Assembly: GCF_001294455.1 (NCBI RefSeq)
Contig: NZ_LIKT01000017.1
Coordinates: 1-64,000, forward strand
Length of the DNA: 64,000 nucleotides
Direction: 5' to 3'
Source: Phaeobacter sp. 11ANDIMAR09
Lineage (GTDB): Bacteria > Pseudomonadota > Alphaproteobacteria > Rhodobacterales > Rhodobacteraceae
Positions 27,928-36,797 of this stretch are shown piece after piece; position 1 is the stretch's first letter, and the number at the start of each line of letters is the position of its first letter. Made by a program: the position numbers and the translations under genes. Below the pieces are notes generated by a model that saw only the letters and a program-made list of their open reading frames with translations, had not been told where the DNA came from and made no database searches.

Positions 27928-27989
27928 AGGGGCCAGCCCCTCTGCGCCTTTGGCGCATTCACCCCGGAATATTTAAGGAAAAGTGAAAG
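27928..27989 (+). repeat. Intergenic repeat, family 1, copy 2
   Basis: After soeC come GGGGC/GCCCC (27929-27940), then TGCGCC (27943-27948) paired with GGCGCA (27952-27957), then the conserved tail 27962-27989 that is the reverse complement, with one mismatch, of 26111-26138. It lies between convergent soeC and dapA. Confidence 0.75.
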
Positions 27990-27995
27990 TGGAAA

Positions 27996-28025
27996 GAAAA
28001 AACCCCGCAGCAGGTGCGGGGCTTT
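27996..28025 (-). terminator. Rho-independent terminator of dapA
   Basis: On the minus strand GCCCCGCA pairs with TGCGGGGT across CCTGC and is followed by a run of T (the plus-strand A-run at 27997-28002). It lies 30 bp beyond the dapA stop. Confidence 0.9.
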
Positions 28026-28054
28026 TGGCATCACGTTTTGATGCTGGCGCTGTC

Positions 28055-28927
28055 TTACAGAAGGCCCGCGTGCTGCATGGCAGCATCGATGGCGGCTTTG
28101 GTGCTGTCTTCCAGGCCTGTTAGGGGTGAGCGGATCTCTTCGGAGCACAGACCCAGTTTGCTGAGGCCGTATTTGGCGCCCACCAGGCCCGGTTCGATAA
28201 AGATCGCCTCGTGCAGCGGCATCAGTTTGTCCTGATATTCCAGCGCCTTTGCATAGTCCCCCGCAAGCGTCGCGGCCTGAAATTTGGCGCAGAGCTTTGG
28301 CGCCACATTGGCGGTTACCGAGATACAGCCCACACCGCCATGGGCGTTGAAGCCCAGTGCGGTGGCATCTTCGCCGGAGAGTTGGACAAAATCAGCGCCA
28401 CAGGCGGCACGCTGCTGACTGACGCGGGCGATGTCGCCGGTGGCATCCTTGACCCCGATGATGCGCGGCAGCTTAGCCAGCTCCCCCATGGTGGCGGGAG
28501 TCATATCGACAACCGAGCGACCAGGAATATTGTAGATGATGATCGGCACATCGGCGCAGTCATGGGCGGCCTGGAAATGCGCCAGCAGGCCACGCTGGGT
28601 GGGCTTGTTGTAATAGGGTGTAACAACCAGCGCCGCATCGGCACCGACTTTTTGGGCAAATTCGACAAAGCGAATCGTCTCAACCGTGTTGTTCGACCCG
28701 GCACCAGCAATCACCGGGACCCGACCCGCTGCGGCCTTGACCACCTCGGCGATCACGGTTTCGTGTTCCTCATGGCTCAGGGTGGGGCTTTCCCCAGTGG
28801 TGCCAACGGGCACTAGGGCGCTAGAACCTTCAGCGATGTGCCACTCAACCAAGCGTTTGAGCGCATCCAGATCCAACGCGCCGTTTTGAAACGGGGTGAC
28901 GAGGGCTGGCATAGAGCCTTTAAACAT
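28055..28927 (-). CDS. dapA: 4-hydroxy-tetrahydrodipicolinate synthase
   Basis: A 290-residue DapA, which condenses pyruvate with aspartate semialdehyde in lysine and diaminopimelate synthesis. The motifs are [16 protein letters not shown] (Thr of the proton relay), [17 protein letters not shown] (catalytic Tyr) and [11 protein letters not shown] (Schiff-base Lys). ATG 28927 follows AAGGGAGC. It is a single-gene unit divergent from the lytic transglycosylase gene, and both serve the cell wall. Confidence 0.96.
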   Translation of the reverse strand: MFKGSMPALVTPFQNGALDLDALKRLVEWHIAEGSSALVPVGTTGESPTLSHEEHETVIAEVVKAAAGRVPVIAGAGSNNTVETIRFVEFAQKVGADAALVVTPYYNKPTQRGLLAHFQAAHDCADVPIIIYNIPGRSVVDMTPATMGELAKLPRIIGVKDATGDIARVSQQRAACGADFVQLSGEDATALGFNAHGGVGCISVTANVAPKLCAKFQAATLAGDYAKALEYQDKLMPLHEAIFIEPGLVGAKYGLSKLGLCSEEIRSPLTGLEDSTKAAIDAAMQHAGLL

Positions 28928-29066
28928 GGGTGCGCTCCCTTAGCTGATGGTCTTGACAGGCGGAGGCCCGCCTTCATGGTGGACATGACCGGAATTTGTG
29001 TTGATACCGGCCATTCTCGAATTATCGTCAATGCCTCTATCCCCGGATCAACCAAAAAAGCAAGCC

Positions 29067-31025
29067 ATGACACGCATTCTGCTCTTCTTATCGCTGATCC
29101 TGATGCTTGGATCCGTCGCAAAGGCGCAAACTCCCCCGTTACAGCCCGCTCTGGAACAGGTCCGAGCCAAGAACTGGGCCCAGGCGCTGCGTCTGGCCGG
29201 GGCGCGGGGCTCGGTCTCCTACGACATTGTGGAGTGGCATCGCTTGCGGGCCAAAGAGGGCACCGTGGAGGATGTGGAAGCCTTTTTGGCGCGGCGCTCT
29301 GACTGGCCCGGCCTACCCTATCTGCGGCGCCGCAATGAAGAGGTGATGATCGAGAAATCCCACAAGCGGGTGCGTGCCTTTTTTGCCGATCAGCCCCCGC
29401 AAACTCCAGAAGGGGCCGCCAGCCTGGCGCGGGCCTATTTTGCCAAGGGAGATCAGGCCCTGGGGGAGGCCCAGCTGATCCATGCCTGGCAGAGCATGCC
29501 GATGAGTGCGCAGACGCAGGCTGCCTATCTGGAGGATCATAGCAGGCTGCTAGCACCACATCACCCCACCCGGCTGAGCCAACTGCTGTGGGATGGGCAT
29601 GATCAAAGCGCCGAGCGGATGTTGGCCCTGGTGGCGGCAGGCCCCCGCGCCCTGGGTGAGGCCCGCATCGCCCTGCAAAACCAGGCAAATGGTGTCGATG
29701 GCAAAATCGAAGCCATCCCTACCGCGCTGCAGAATGATCCCGGGCTGGCCTATGATCGCTTTGTCTGGCGCGACCGCAAAAGGCGCCAGGACGATGCCGT
29801 TGCCTTGATGATGGATCGCAGCACCAGCGCCGAGGCTTTGGGCCAGCCCGAAAAATGGCTGCGCCGTCGCCGGGATCTGGCCCGCCAGTTGATGCGCGAT
29901 GGCAAAGTTGAACGGGCTTATCAGCTCGCCGCGCACCACTTTGCCCCAACGGAAGCGGGCTATGGCTATTCTGATTGCGAATGGTTGGCCGGATATATCG
30001 CGTTGCAAAAACTGAAAGATGCCGAATTGGCCGTGCATCACTTTCAGCGTTTCCTGGACTCGGTCGAGACGCCCATTTCAGTGGGGCGTGGCGGCTATTG
30101 GCTGGGCCGCGCCTATGCCGCGCTTGGCGATGTGGACAAGGCCCATGAAGCCTATGCCAAAGGTGCCGAGTTCCAAAGCTCCTTTTATGGGCTGCTGGCT
30201 GCAGAAACACTGGGGCGGGCTTTTGACCCGGCCCTGGTGACACCGCCGCAACTGCCGCCCTGGCGCAGTGCAGATTTCCTGAACTCTTCGGTGGTGGAAG
30301 CGGGATTATTGCTGCTACAGGCCGGGGATCTATCGCTGGCGGAGCGGTTCCTGACCCATAAGGTCGAGAGCCTGTCGCCGACCGAAGCCGGGCAGATGGG
30401 CCAAATGGCTGTGGAGCTGAAAGAGCCGCATCTGGCCGTGATGATTGCCAAACGTGCCGCCCGCGCCGGCATTGAGCTACACGGCGCTTACTATCCGCTG
30501 CATCCGGTCGCCCTGCAAAAGCTGCCAATGGCCTCGGAGATGACATTGGCGATTGCCCGTCGCGAAAGCGAATTCGACCCGGTGGTTGTCAGTCATGCGG
30601 GTGCGCGTGGCTTGATGCAGCTGATGCCGGCTACCGCCAAATTGGTGGCCACAGAGCTGGATATACTCGCAAAACATGACACCGCCCGCTTGACCTCGGA
30701 ATGGGACTATAACGCCCAACTGGGCAGCCAGTACCTGGCCGGGTTGGCGGCAGAATTCAACGGCAATGTAGTGATGATGGCTGCAGGCTATAACGCTGGG
30801 CCGCGGCGGCCAACTGCCTGGATAGAACGCTATGGCGATCCCCGAAGCGGCAGCCCAGATATCATCGACTGGATCGAGCACATCCCCTTCAACGAGACGC
30901 GAAATTACGTGATGCGGGTCACCGAAAGCCTGCCCGCCTATCGGGCTCGGTTAGGCCAAGTGGCTCTCCCGGTGCCTTTCTCAAAGGAGTTATCCGGCGC
31001 GAGCCTTGCGGCTTTCGCGCCATAG
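29067..31025 (+). CDS. Soluble-type lytic murein transglycosylase
   Basis: A 652-residue periplasmic enzyme. ATG 29067 starts a clear signal peptide (MTRILLFLSLILMLG, cleavage after SVAKAQ or close); an in-frame start at 28998 would bury it. The first ~430 residues are helical repeats like the ring of Slt70. The catalytic domain is at ~480-640: catalytic Glu in IARRESEFDPVVV, GARGLMQLMPATAK and MMAAGYNAGPRRP. It cleaves peptidoglycan to give 1,6-anhydromuramyl products. Its 3' end overlaps the convergent transporter gene by 36 bp. Confidence 0.93.
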   Translation: MTRILLFLSLILMLGSVAKAQTPPLQPALEQVRAKNWAQALRLAGARGSVSYDIVEWHRLRAKEGTVEDVEAFLARRSDWPGLPYLRRRNEEVMIEKSHKRVRAFFADQPPQTPEGAASLARAYFAKGDQALGEAQLIHAWQSMPMSAQTQAAYLEDHSRLLAPHHPTRLSQLLWDGHDQSAERMLALVAAGPRALGEARIALQNQANGVDGKIEAIPTALQNDPGLAYDRFVWRDRKRRQDDAVALMMDRSTSAEALGQPEKWLRRRRDLARQLMRDGKVERAYQLAAHHFAPTEAGYGYSDCEWLAGYIALQKLKDAELAVHHFQRFLDSVETPISVGRGGYWLGRAYAALGDVDKAHEAYAKGAEFQSSFYGLLAAETLGRAFDPALVTPPQLPPWRSADFLNSSVVEAGLLLLQAGDLSLAERFLTHKVESLSPTEAGQMGQMAVELKEPHLAVMIAKRAARAGIELHGAYYPLHPVALQKLPMASEMTLAIARRESEFDPVVVSHAGARGLMQLMPATAKLVATELDILAKHDTARLTSEWDYNAQLGSQYLAGLAAEFNGNVVMMAAGYNAGPRRPTAWIERYGDPRSGSPDIIDWIEHIPFNETRNYVMRVTESLPAYRARLGQVALPVPFSKELSGASLAAFAP

Positions 31026-31892
31026 CGTGAAGAGCCCCGCCGCGATGATGATGGCTGCGCCGCTGGCGACATTCAGACGAATTACTTCGCCAAAGATGCT
31101 GACGCCCAGAATCGCGGCCCAGATCAGGTGAAAATAGGCAAAGGGCTGCACCGCGCTGGCTTCGGCCACCTCGTAGCATTTGATCAGCAGCCAATGGCCA
31201 CTGACGCCCGACACACAGAGCAGCGCCATCCAGAGCCAATCTCCCTGGCTCATGGGTTCCCAGAACCAGATCCCAATCGCGGTCATAAACACCATGCCCG
31301 CGATACCGGTCCAGAAAAAGCTGGTGGCAGTGCTATCGCGCCGCGCTGCATAGCGGGTGACCAGGCCATAGACGGCAAACATCAGCGCCGAGGCAAAGGG
31401 GATCAGGGCCGCGGGATCAAAGACCCCCACCCCCGGCTGCAAAATGATCAATACGCCAATCAGGCCAACGCCAATCGCCGCCCAGCGCCGCCAGCCAACG
31501 CTTTCCCCCAGCACCGGACCGCTGAGCGCCGCAACCAAAAGCGGGTAACAGATAAACACGGCTTGGCTTTCGACCAGCCCCAACAGGGTAAAGCCATAGA
31601 CAGCAACGCAAATCTCAGCGACCAGCAGGACACCTCGAAAGATCTGCAATCCCAGCTGACTGGTGCGTGCTACCCCTTTTATGCCACCCGGCGCCCGCAT
31701 CGCCAGGAACACCACAAAAGCCGCAAAAAACCAGTAGCGCACCATCACCACCATATAGGTGTTGTAAGTGCCGGCCAGATGACGCGAAATCCCGTCCTGC
31801 AGGGCAAAGACAATCGTCGCCCCGATCATAAACAAAATGCCCATCGGCACATTGTTGCTCTGGGGGGCACTGCCTGCCACTGCCTTGTTCAT
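30990..31892 (-). CDS. DMT-superfamily (EamA) transporter
   Basis: A 300-residue inner-membrane protein with ten hydrophobic helices in two EamA repeats (MGILFMIGATIVFALQDG in the first, FASALMFAVYGLVTRYAA in the second). Members export amino acids or other metabolites; the substrate is unknown. The start overlaps the mnmD stop (ATGA), so they are co-transcribed, although the functions do not seem connected. The last 36 bp overlap the transglycosylase gene from the other strand. Confidence 0.85.
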   Translation of the reverse strand: MNKAVAGSAPQSNNVPMGILFMIGATIVFALQDGISRHLAGTYNTYMVVMVRYWFFAAFVVFLAMRAPGGIKGVARTSQLGLQIFRGVLLVAEICVAVYGFTLLGLVESQAVFICYPLLVAALSGPVLGESVGWRRWAAIGVGLIGVLIILQPGVGVFDPAALIPFASALMFAVYGLVTRYAARRDSTATSFFWTGIAGMVFMTAIGIWFWEPMSQGDWLWMALLCVSGVSGHWLLIKCYEVAEASAVQPFAYFHLIWAAILGVSIFGEVIRLNVASGAAIIIAAGLFTLWRESRKARAG

Positions 31893-32572
31893 TCCAAAAT
31901 CACCTCTGCCCTGACCGCTCTGGTCATATGCCTTTTTCGTCCAAACCCCGGAACCCGCGTCACGGTGAACCCGGCATCCTCTAGCCCTCGCCGCACAAAA
32001 CCCGCCGCCGTATAGGTGGCAGCTGTCCCCCCTGGGCCAGTATGATCAGCAACCGCCTGCAACAGATCCTGCTGCCACAGCTCAGGGTTCTTTGCTGGTG
32101 AGAACCCGTCCAGAAACCACGCATCTGCCAGCCCCGTCCATTCCGGTAGCGACAGTCGCGCGTCGCCCGTGACCACCTCCAGGCGCAGTGTCCCCAAATC
32201 GCAAGTACCGCTCCCCTGCCAATGCGTCAGAAACCGATCGGCCCAGGGCTGGATATCGGGAAAAGCCGCCAGGGCTCTTTTCATATCACCAGGCACCATC
32301 GGAAAGGCCTCAAAACTGGTGAACCGCAGCGCCGATTGCTGGCCACTCTGCTCCCAGGCGCGCCAGGTTGCCAGCATGTTGAGCCCAGTGCCAAAGCCCA
32401 GTTCAGCCACATGGAACCCGGGGCCAAACCGGGCTGGCAGATCATTTCCCGCAAGGAACACATGCTCGGTTTCGGCCAAGCCATCCTGGATCGAGAAATA
32501 GGGATCATCAAACCGATCCGAGACCGGAATGCGATCCTCTCTCCAGCTGAGCTGTGCCTGCTGGTCTGCCAT
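31889..32572 (-). CDS. mnmD: tRNA 5-methylaminomethyl-2-thiouridine methyltransferase, MnmD-type
   Basis: About 227 residues. ATG 32572 (MADQQAQLSWREDRIP) is chosen over 32638, which lies beyond the divergent neighbour's start. The S-adenosylmethionine site is VAELGFGTGLNML, and DAWFLDGFSPAKNPELW is the family's catalytic stretch. It methylates the nm5 group of wobble uridine in several tRNAs, the last step of mnm5s2U synthesis. In enterobacteria this domain is fused to the MnmC oxidoreductase; here the two are separate, head-to-head genes with starts 60 bp apart. Confidence 0.87.
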   Translation of the reverse strand: MADQQAQLSWREDRIPVSDRFDDPYFSIQDGLAETEHVFLAGNDLPARFGPGFHVAELGFGTGLNMLATWRAWEQSGQQSALRFTSFEAFPMVPGDMKRALAAFPDIQPWADRFLTHWQGSGTCDLGTLRLEVVTGDARLSLPEWTGLADAWFLDGFSPAKNPELWQQDLLQAVADHTGPGGTAATYTAAGFVRRGLEDAGFTVTRVPGFGRKRHMTRAVRAEVILE

Positions 32573-32631
32573 GGCAATATCCCCTACATGATGCTTGGAA
32601 ACTGGCGCGACACTGGCGAAAGGCTTGGCAA

Positions 32632-33672
32632 ATGACAATGGCAGATATCACCGTCCGAGGCGCAGGTATTTTTGGGCTCTCCATCGCCTGGGCCTGCGTG
32701 CAACGCGGCGCCCGGGTTCAGGTGGTGGACCCTCATGGGGCCGGAGCTGGCTCCAGCGGCGGGTTTGTCGGTGCTTTGGCGCCACATGTGCCGGAAAACT
32801 GGAACCCCAAGAAGCAGTTCCAGCTTGAAAGTCTGCTGATGGCCTCGGGCTTTTGGACCGAGATAGAGGCCGCCGGTGGTGTCTCTGCCGGGTATGGGCG
32901 CACTGGCCGGTTGCAGCCACTGCAAGACGCGCGCGCCGTGGAACTGGCCCGCCAGCGCGCGCAAACCGCCCGCGAGTTCTGGCAGGATCATGCGGAATGG
33001 CGGGTCCTCGCGGCGCAGGACATCGGGGATTGGTGTCCGCCCAGCGCCACCGGGCTGGTGGTGCAGGATACATTGAGCGCCCGCATGCATCCCCGCGGGG
33101 CCTGTGCCGCTTTGGTTTCCGCCCTGGCGGTGCAGGGTGTTTCTGTCGTGCCTGAAGCACCCGACCAGGGTCAGGTAATCCACTCCAAAGGCTATGCCGG
33201 GTTGCTGGAGCTCAATGCCGCCTTGGCCGGAAACATAGGTGGCGGCGTTAAGGGCCAGTCCGCACTGCTGCGGTTCAACGCCGGCGACGTCCCACAGCTC
33301 TATGCCGATGGCTTGCATATCATTCCACATGCCGATGGCACCCTGGCCATTGGCTCCACCAGCGAACGCCTGTTTGATCACCCGACCAGCACAGACAGCC
33401 AGTTGGACGATGTGATTGCCCGCGCCGCTCAGGCGCTTCCCGCCTTGCGAGAGGCCGAAGTCATCACCCGTTGGGCCAGCGTGCGCCCGCGCGCCAAAAG
33501 CCGCGCCCCAATGCTCGGGGCCTGGCCCGACCGCCCTGGACATTTCATCGCCAATGGCGGCTTCAAAATCGGTTTTGGCATGGCCCCAAAAGCCGCTCAG
33601 GTCATGGCCGCACTTGTGCTGGAAGGGAAAGACCAAATCCCAGAGGGCTTTCGGGTCGAAGACAACCTATAA
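32632..33672 (+). CDS. FAD-dependent oxidoreductase, MnmC C-domain-like
   Basis: A 346-residue FAD enzyme of the DAO/glycine oxidase fold. The dinucleotide site is VRGAGIFGLSIAWACVQRGA near the N-terminus, with SSGGFVGALAPHVP after it, a feature shared with the oxidoreductase half of MnmC; the C-terminal part holds RWASVRPRAKSRAPMLG and the FAD-contacting GGFKIGFGMAPKAA. The likely role is removal of the carboxymethyl group from cmnm5U in tRNA, giving the substrate for MnmD. ATG 32632 follows AAAGG; ATG 32638 is an alternative. Its position back-to-back with mnmD supports the role, though a generic amino acid oxidase cannot be excluded. Confidence 0.75.
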   Translation: MTMADITVRGAGIFGLSIAWACVQRGARVQVVDPHGAGAGSSGGFVGALAPHVPENWNPKKQFQLESLLMASGFWTEIEAAGGVSAGYGRTGRLQPLQDARAVELARQRAQTAREFWQDHAEWRVLAAQDIGDWCPPSATGLVVQDTLSARMHPRGACAALVSALAVQGVSVVPEAPDQGQVIHSKGYAGLLELNAALAGNIGGGVKGQSALLRFNAGDVPQLYADGLHIIPHADGTLAIGSTSERLFDHPTSTDSQLDDVIARAAQALPALREAEVITRWASVRPRAKSRAPMLGAWPDRPGHFIANGGFKIGFGMAPKAAQVMAALVLEGKDQIPEGFRVEDNL

Positions 33673-33719
33673 AGTGAAATCCTTCCGCGCACCTCCCGCC
33701 AGGCCAGATGCCGGGTCAA

Positions 33720-33752
33720 GGGCGGCGCCAGCCGCCGCGCCTGTGGCGCGGG
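33720..33752 (+). repeat. Hairpin block resembling repeat family 1
   Basis: GGCGGC and GCCGCC pair around GCCA, followed directly by CGCGCC and GGCGCG around TGT. The two-hairpin order resembles the first part of the repeat after soeC (27928-27957), but the CCCCGGAATATTTA tail is missing. Confidence 0.5.
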
Positions 33753-33842
33753 TTACCCTTTACGCGGCATGTGGCCACTTAGGCTCGGTCAGGCGTCTTG
33801 AGAGGCAGATCTGCCGCTCAAGCGCCTCCCCAGCCCCTTGTT

Positions 33843-33920
33843 GCGCCGCGCCAGCGGCGCCGGGCCCAAGGCTTCTTTTGCAGACCTGCGCAGCAGGTTC
33901 GCAAAAAGGCGTGGGAGCCC
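33843..33920 (+). repeat. Structured intergenic repeat, family 2, copy D
   Basis: GCGCCGC (33843-33849) pairs with GCGGCGC (33854-33860), followed by CGGGCCCAA, a nested hairpin (TTTTGC 33876-33881 with GCAAAA 33901-33906; CCTGC 33885-33889 with GCAGG 33893-33897), and TGGGAGCCC. The block order equals copies A-C, but ACGGGAGG is missing. Confidence 0.6.
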
Positions 33921-33960
33921 TCCCCCTTTGGTTTGCAGGGAGCTCTCACCTGTAGCTTAG

Positions 33961-34803
33961 TCAGTTCTTTGGGATGGCCTGGGCCTGCATGCACTGGCGC
34001 CCGTCCGGGGCGCGCACCCAAAGATCGCACCCCTTGCAGCAGAGGCTTGCCGCTTCAAAGTGCATCAAAGGCGCTGTGGCGCGAAAGGAAAACTCAGCCA
34101 GCGGCCCCATCAGTTCTTCGGCCAAGAGCATCAATTTCTGCGCCAACAGTGGCCCATGCACCACCAGCCCGGTATAGCCCTCTACCTCGCGGGCATAGTC
34201 CAGATCGTAATGGATGCGATGGCCATTGAAGGTCAGGGCTGAATAGCGAAACAGCAGGGTTGAACTAAAACTGACCTGCCGCGCCACCGCCTCATCCCGT
34301 CGCGCCTCTGGCGGCACAGGTCTGGGCGCATCGGCAGATGGGTCTTCGCGGTAAACAAGATCGTGCCATTCGCTCAGGCAGAGCTGCCCGTCCTGATGAA
34401 TGTCATGGCGCAGCGTCACGAAGCCTAAGGGACCGGTACGCCCCTGCTTGCGCTCTGAGTGCTCCACAATCGAGTGCTTTTCGGCCTCAATCCCGGCCCT
34501 CAGCGGATGCATAAACCGCAACCGCCCGCCGGCCCACATACGTCGTGGCAACCCCAGATCGGGGATCAAGCCCGTCTTGCTCAACCCCGGGTGTCCATCC
34601 CGGCCCAGAGCCTCTGGTGGTACCGGCGTCCAGAAATAGAGCTGATGAAAAAACGTCGGCAGCTCTGATCCTGGCCCAAGGGTCGGCTGTAGCCCAAGCG
34701 CGATTTGCAGGGCCGTAGACCTGGCCGGGTCCATCACATCGGAGGTGCAAAACACCTTCGCAGGATCAGATGCGGGCAAAGCGGTATCTTTGGAAACTGT
34801 CAT
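33961..34803 (-). CDS. MaoC/HTD2-like hydratase (FAS1-like dehydratase)
   Basis: A 280-residue protein built like mesaconyl-C4-CoA hydratases and HTD2-type dehydratases: an N-terminal FAS1-like dehydratase domain with WAGGRLRFMHPLRAG, and a C-terminal hot-dog domain with the hydratase motif YSALTFNGHRIHYDLDYA and VVHGPLLAQKLM. It should add water to, or remove it from, an acyl-CoA. It stands alone, so its pathway (for instance propionate, methylaspartate-type or branched-chain metabolism) cannot be read from the context. The last residues contain a CxxC-like CCKGC pair, possibly structural. Confidence 0.75.
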   Translation of the reverse strand: MTVSKDTALPASDPAKVFCTSDVMDPARSTALQIALGLQPTLGPGSELPTFFHQLYFWTPVPPEALGRDGHPGLSKTGLIPDLGLPRRMWAGGRLRFMHPLRAGIEAEKHSIVEHSERKQGRTGPLGFVTLRHDIHQDGQLCLSEWHDLVYREDPSADAPRPVPPEARRDEAVARQVSFSSTLLFRYSALTFNGHRIHYDLDYAREVEGYTGLVVHGPLLAQKLMLLAEELMGPLAEFSFRATAPLMHFEAASLCCKGCDLWVRAPDGRQCMQAQAIPKN

Positions 34804-34858
34804 GGCGTCACCTTACGGGCTGTCCCCATTAGGGCAACTGCTCCATCGCGCCTGAGAC

Positions 34859-34890
34859 AAAAAAGAGGCCACAAAGTGATGTGGCCTCTG
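34859..34890 (-). terminator. Rho-independent terminator of the OmpA lipoprotein gene
   Basis: AGAGGCCACA (34864-34873) pairs exactly with TGTGGCCTCT (34880-34889). On the minus strand the stem is followed by TTTTT, 30 bp beyond the gene's stop. Confidence 0.9.
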
Positions 34891-34921
34891 ATCTGAATTC
34901 ATCTTGGCCCCGGGCCCCGCG

Positions 34922-35578
34922 TCAGGTGACCGGCACAATCACGATTTCGACCCGGCGGTTCTGCGCCTTGCCCTCAGTGGTCAGGTTGCTTGCCACGGGC
35001 TGGGATTCACCGCGTCCAAAGGTCTGCAAACGGTTATAGGGCACGCCCCCGGCCTGGATCTGATCCGCCACGGTATTGGCCCGCTGCTCTGACAGGGTCT
35101 GGTTATAGCTGGCATCCCCGTCGCTGTCTGTATGACCGATCACCTGAACCGAGCTGTTGGGATAACGCACAATGCTCTGGGCGACTTGGCGCAGATCGGA
35201 TTCCACTGCCGGCGAGATCGCCGCGCTGTCACTGGCAAAGGTCAGATCATTGGGCAGCGACACAATCAGCCGATCTCCGGTATTGACGATGGTAATGCCG
35301 TTGTTGGAGAGGTTCTCACGCAGCTCTGCCTCCTGTTTGTCCAGCTGGCTGCCAATGACACCGCCCAGCAGCGCCCCGGCAGCAGCACCCGCCACAACCG
35401 CAGCGCCCTTATTGCTGGAGTTGGACAGCCCGGCCAATCCGGCACCCACAATCGCCCCGGCGATCAGCCCGTTGCGTTCTTTTTCGCCAGGCTGGCGCAA
35501 CGCATCGGTATCGGTACAGGCGGTCAGCCCAAGGGTCGCGGCCAAAACAACTGCGCTGGAGATTTTCAAAACGGTCAC
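34922..35578 (-). CDS. OmpA-family outer-membrane lipoprotein
   Basis: A 218-residue protein starting at GTG 35578 behind AGAGG. Residues 1-21 are a lipoprotein signal ending in LTAC. Residues 35-80 form a glycine-zipper segment (AGAIVGAGLAGLSNSS, VVAGAAAGALLGGVIGSQ). The C-terminal OmpA-like domain carries VQVIGHTDSDGDASYNQTLSEQRA and NRRVEIVIVP for binding diaminopimelate of peptidoglycan. It should tether the outer membrane to the wall, like YiaD. Confidence 0.9.
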   Translation of the reverse strand: MTVLKISSAVVLAATLGLTACTDTDALRQPGEKERNGLIAGAIVGAGLAGLSNSSNKGAAVVAGAAAGALLGGVIGSQLDKQEAELRENLSNNGITIVNTGDRLIVSLPNDLTFASDSAAISPAVESDLRQVAQSIVRYPNSSVQVIGHTDSDGDASYNQTLSEQRANTVADQIQAGGVPYNRLQTFGRGESQPVASNLTTEGKAQNRRVEIVIVPVT

Positions 35579-35710
35579 TGCGACACCTCTTTATCTGCTC
35601 ATCGGTACAGGTTTTGCACCTTTCCTCCTATATCGGCGCTCGCGGCATTCGGCTCAAGCTCTTGCCTGTTCTCTTCGGCGAAATACTGCGCAAAACCCTG
35701 CCTTAGCCCC

Positions 35711-36574
35711 TCAGATCTCTGTTCCCTCGGACTTTGGGCTGTCTGCGCGGGCAGCCTCATAGGCGAGCATGGCCCGTTTGACCGGTTGCCCCCAGTGATA
35801 GCCCCCTAACTCGCCAGATTTCTTGAGCGCGCGGTGACAGGGGATAAGCCAGCTCACGGGGTTGCGACCTACTGCCGTCCCAACCGCCCGCACGGCCTTG
35901 GGCGATCCGATGGATTTGGCAATCTCCGAATAGCTGGTCACATGCCCATCGGGAATCGACAGCAGCGCTTCCCAGACCTTGATCTGCAGCGGCGCTCCGA
36001 TCAGATGCAGCGCGGTTTCGCCCTTTTGGGAAAAGGCCGCATCAACCAAGGGGCGCAACGCCATGGGATCCTCAACAAACGCTGCCTGCGGCCATCTGCT
36101 GCGCATATCGGCCAGAGTGGGCTCGGCCCCGGTTTCAGCGGCAAAGCCCAAGCCGCAGATGCCTTTTTGTGTGCCCATCACCAAGGCCAGCCCAAAGGGG
36201 CTGTCAAACCAGCCCCAGAGAATCTCAAGACCCGCCCCCTTACGAGCAAATTCACCGGGGCTCATCGCCTCCCAGCGCAGAAACAGATCATGCAACCGGC
36301 CCGTGCCAGACAGCCCCACCGCATGGGCCGTTTCCAGGGTTGAAAAGCGGTCCCGCAGCAGGGACTTTGCGTGGCCAAGCCGCAGATACTGCTGATAGCG
36401 TTTGGGCGAGACCCCAACCCAGGCCGAAAACAAACGCTGAAAATGCGCCGGACTCATGCCCATCTGACTTGCCAGCTGCTCCAGCGACAGATCATCCCCG
36501 CCAGCATCGATCAGCTCGATCGCGCGGCGCATAACGCCATAGTGATAGCTTTGCTCAGTGGCTTGAATGTTCAC
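35711..36574 (-). CDS. Ada-like methyltransferase with AraC-type domain
   Basis: A 287-residue protein. GTG 36574 lies five bases after AAGGAGG; an earlier GTG at 36580 overlaps that site. The N-terminal ~100 residues are an AraC helix-turn-helix pair (LEQLASQMGMSPAHFQRLFS). The C-terminal part is an O6-methylguanine-DNA methyltransferase: the acceptor cysteine is in SWLIPCHRALKKSG. The Zn-binding N-terminal phosphotriester domain of E. coli Ada is missing, so autoregulation by phosphotriester repair is not expected. It is divergent from nth, another DNA repair gene. Confidence 0.9.
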   Translation of the reverse strand: MNIQATEQSYHYGVMRRAIELIDAGGDDLSLEQLASQMGMSPAHFQRLFSAWVGVSPKRYQQYLRLGHAKSLLRDRFSTLETAHAVGLSGTGRLHDLFLRWEAMSPGEFARKGAGLEILWGWFDSPFGLALVMGTQKGICGLGFAAETGAEPTLADMRSRWPQAAFVEDPMALRPLVDAAFSQKGETALHLIGAPLQIKVWEALLSIPDGHVTSYSEIAKSIGSPKAVRAVGTAVGRNPVSWLIPCHRALKKSGELGGYHWGQPVKRAMLAYEAARADSPKSEGTEI

Positions 36575-36797
36575 GGCCACCTCCTTTGTACTGGTCGTCT
36601 TGTCAATTTCCTGACCTTAGCATAGCGCCTTGCCCCCAGTCTCAGCGACCCGGAACTTGCGATAAGGTCCACACTTACCGTTTGGCGCGCTGGTCTTGTT
36701 CCCCCCTGTGACCAAAGAACCAGCCGGAAAGTCCTTGTAAACCGCGCTGGCGCTTTGCCGTTGCAGCCATGACGCCAAAGCTGCAAAAGGGACGGCA

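Larger units (their letters stand above)
33673..33960. other. Repeat-rich intergenic region
   Basis: This 288-bp convergent stretch has no credible gene. It holds a hairpin block at 33720-33752 resembling family 1 and a family 2 element at 33843-33920, both listed separately. A pair of nearly complementary stretches, CTTGAGAGGCAG and CTGCCGCTCAAG, lies at 33797-33821. Confidence 0.6.

Noticed and set aside
26100-27990. A composite transposon carrying soeBC
   Set aside because: The flanking repeats are short, lie beside hairpins typical of intergenic repeats, and no transposase is present.
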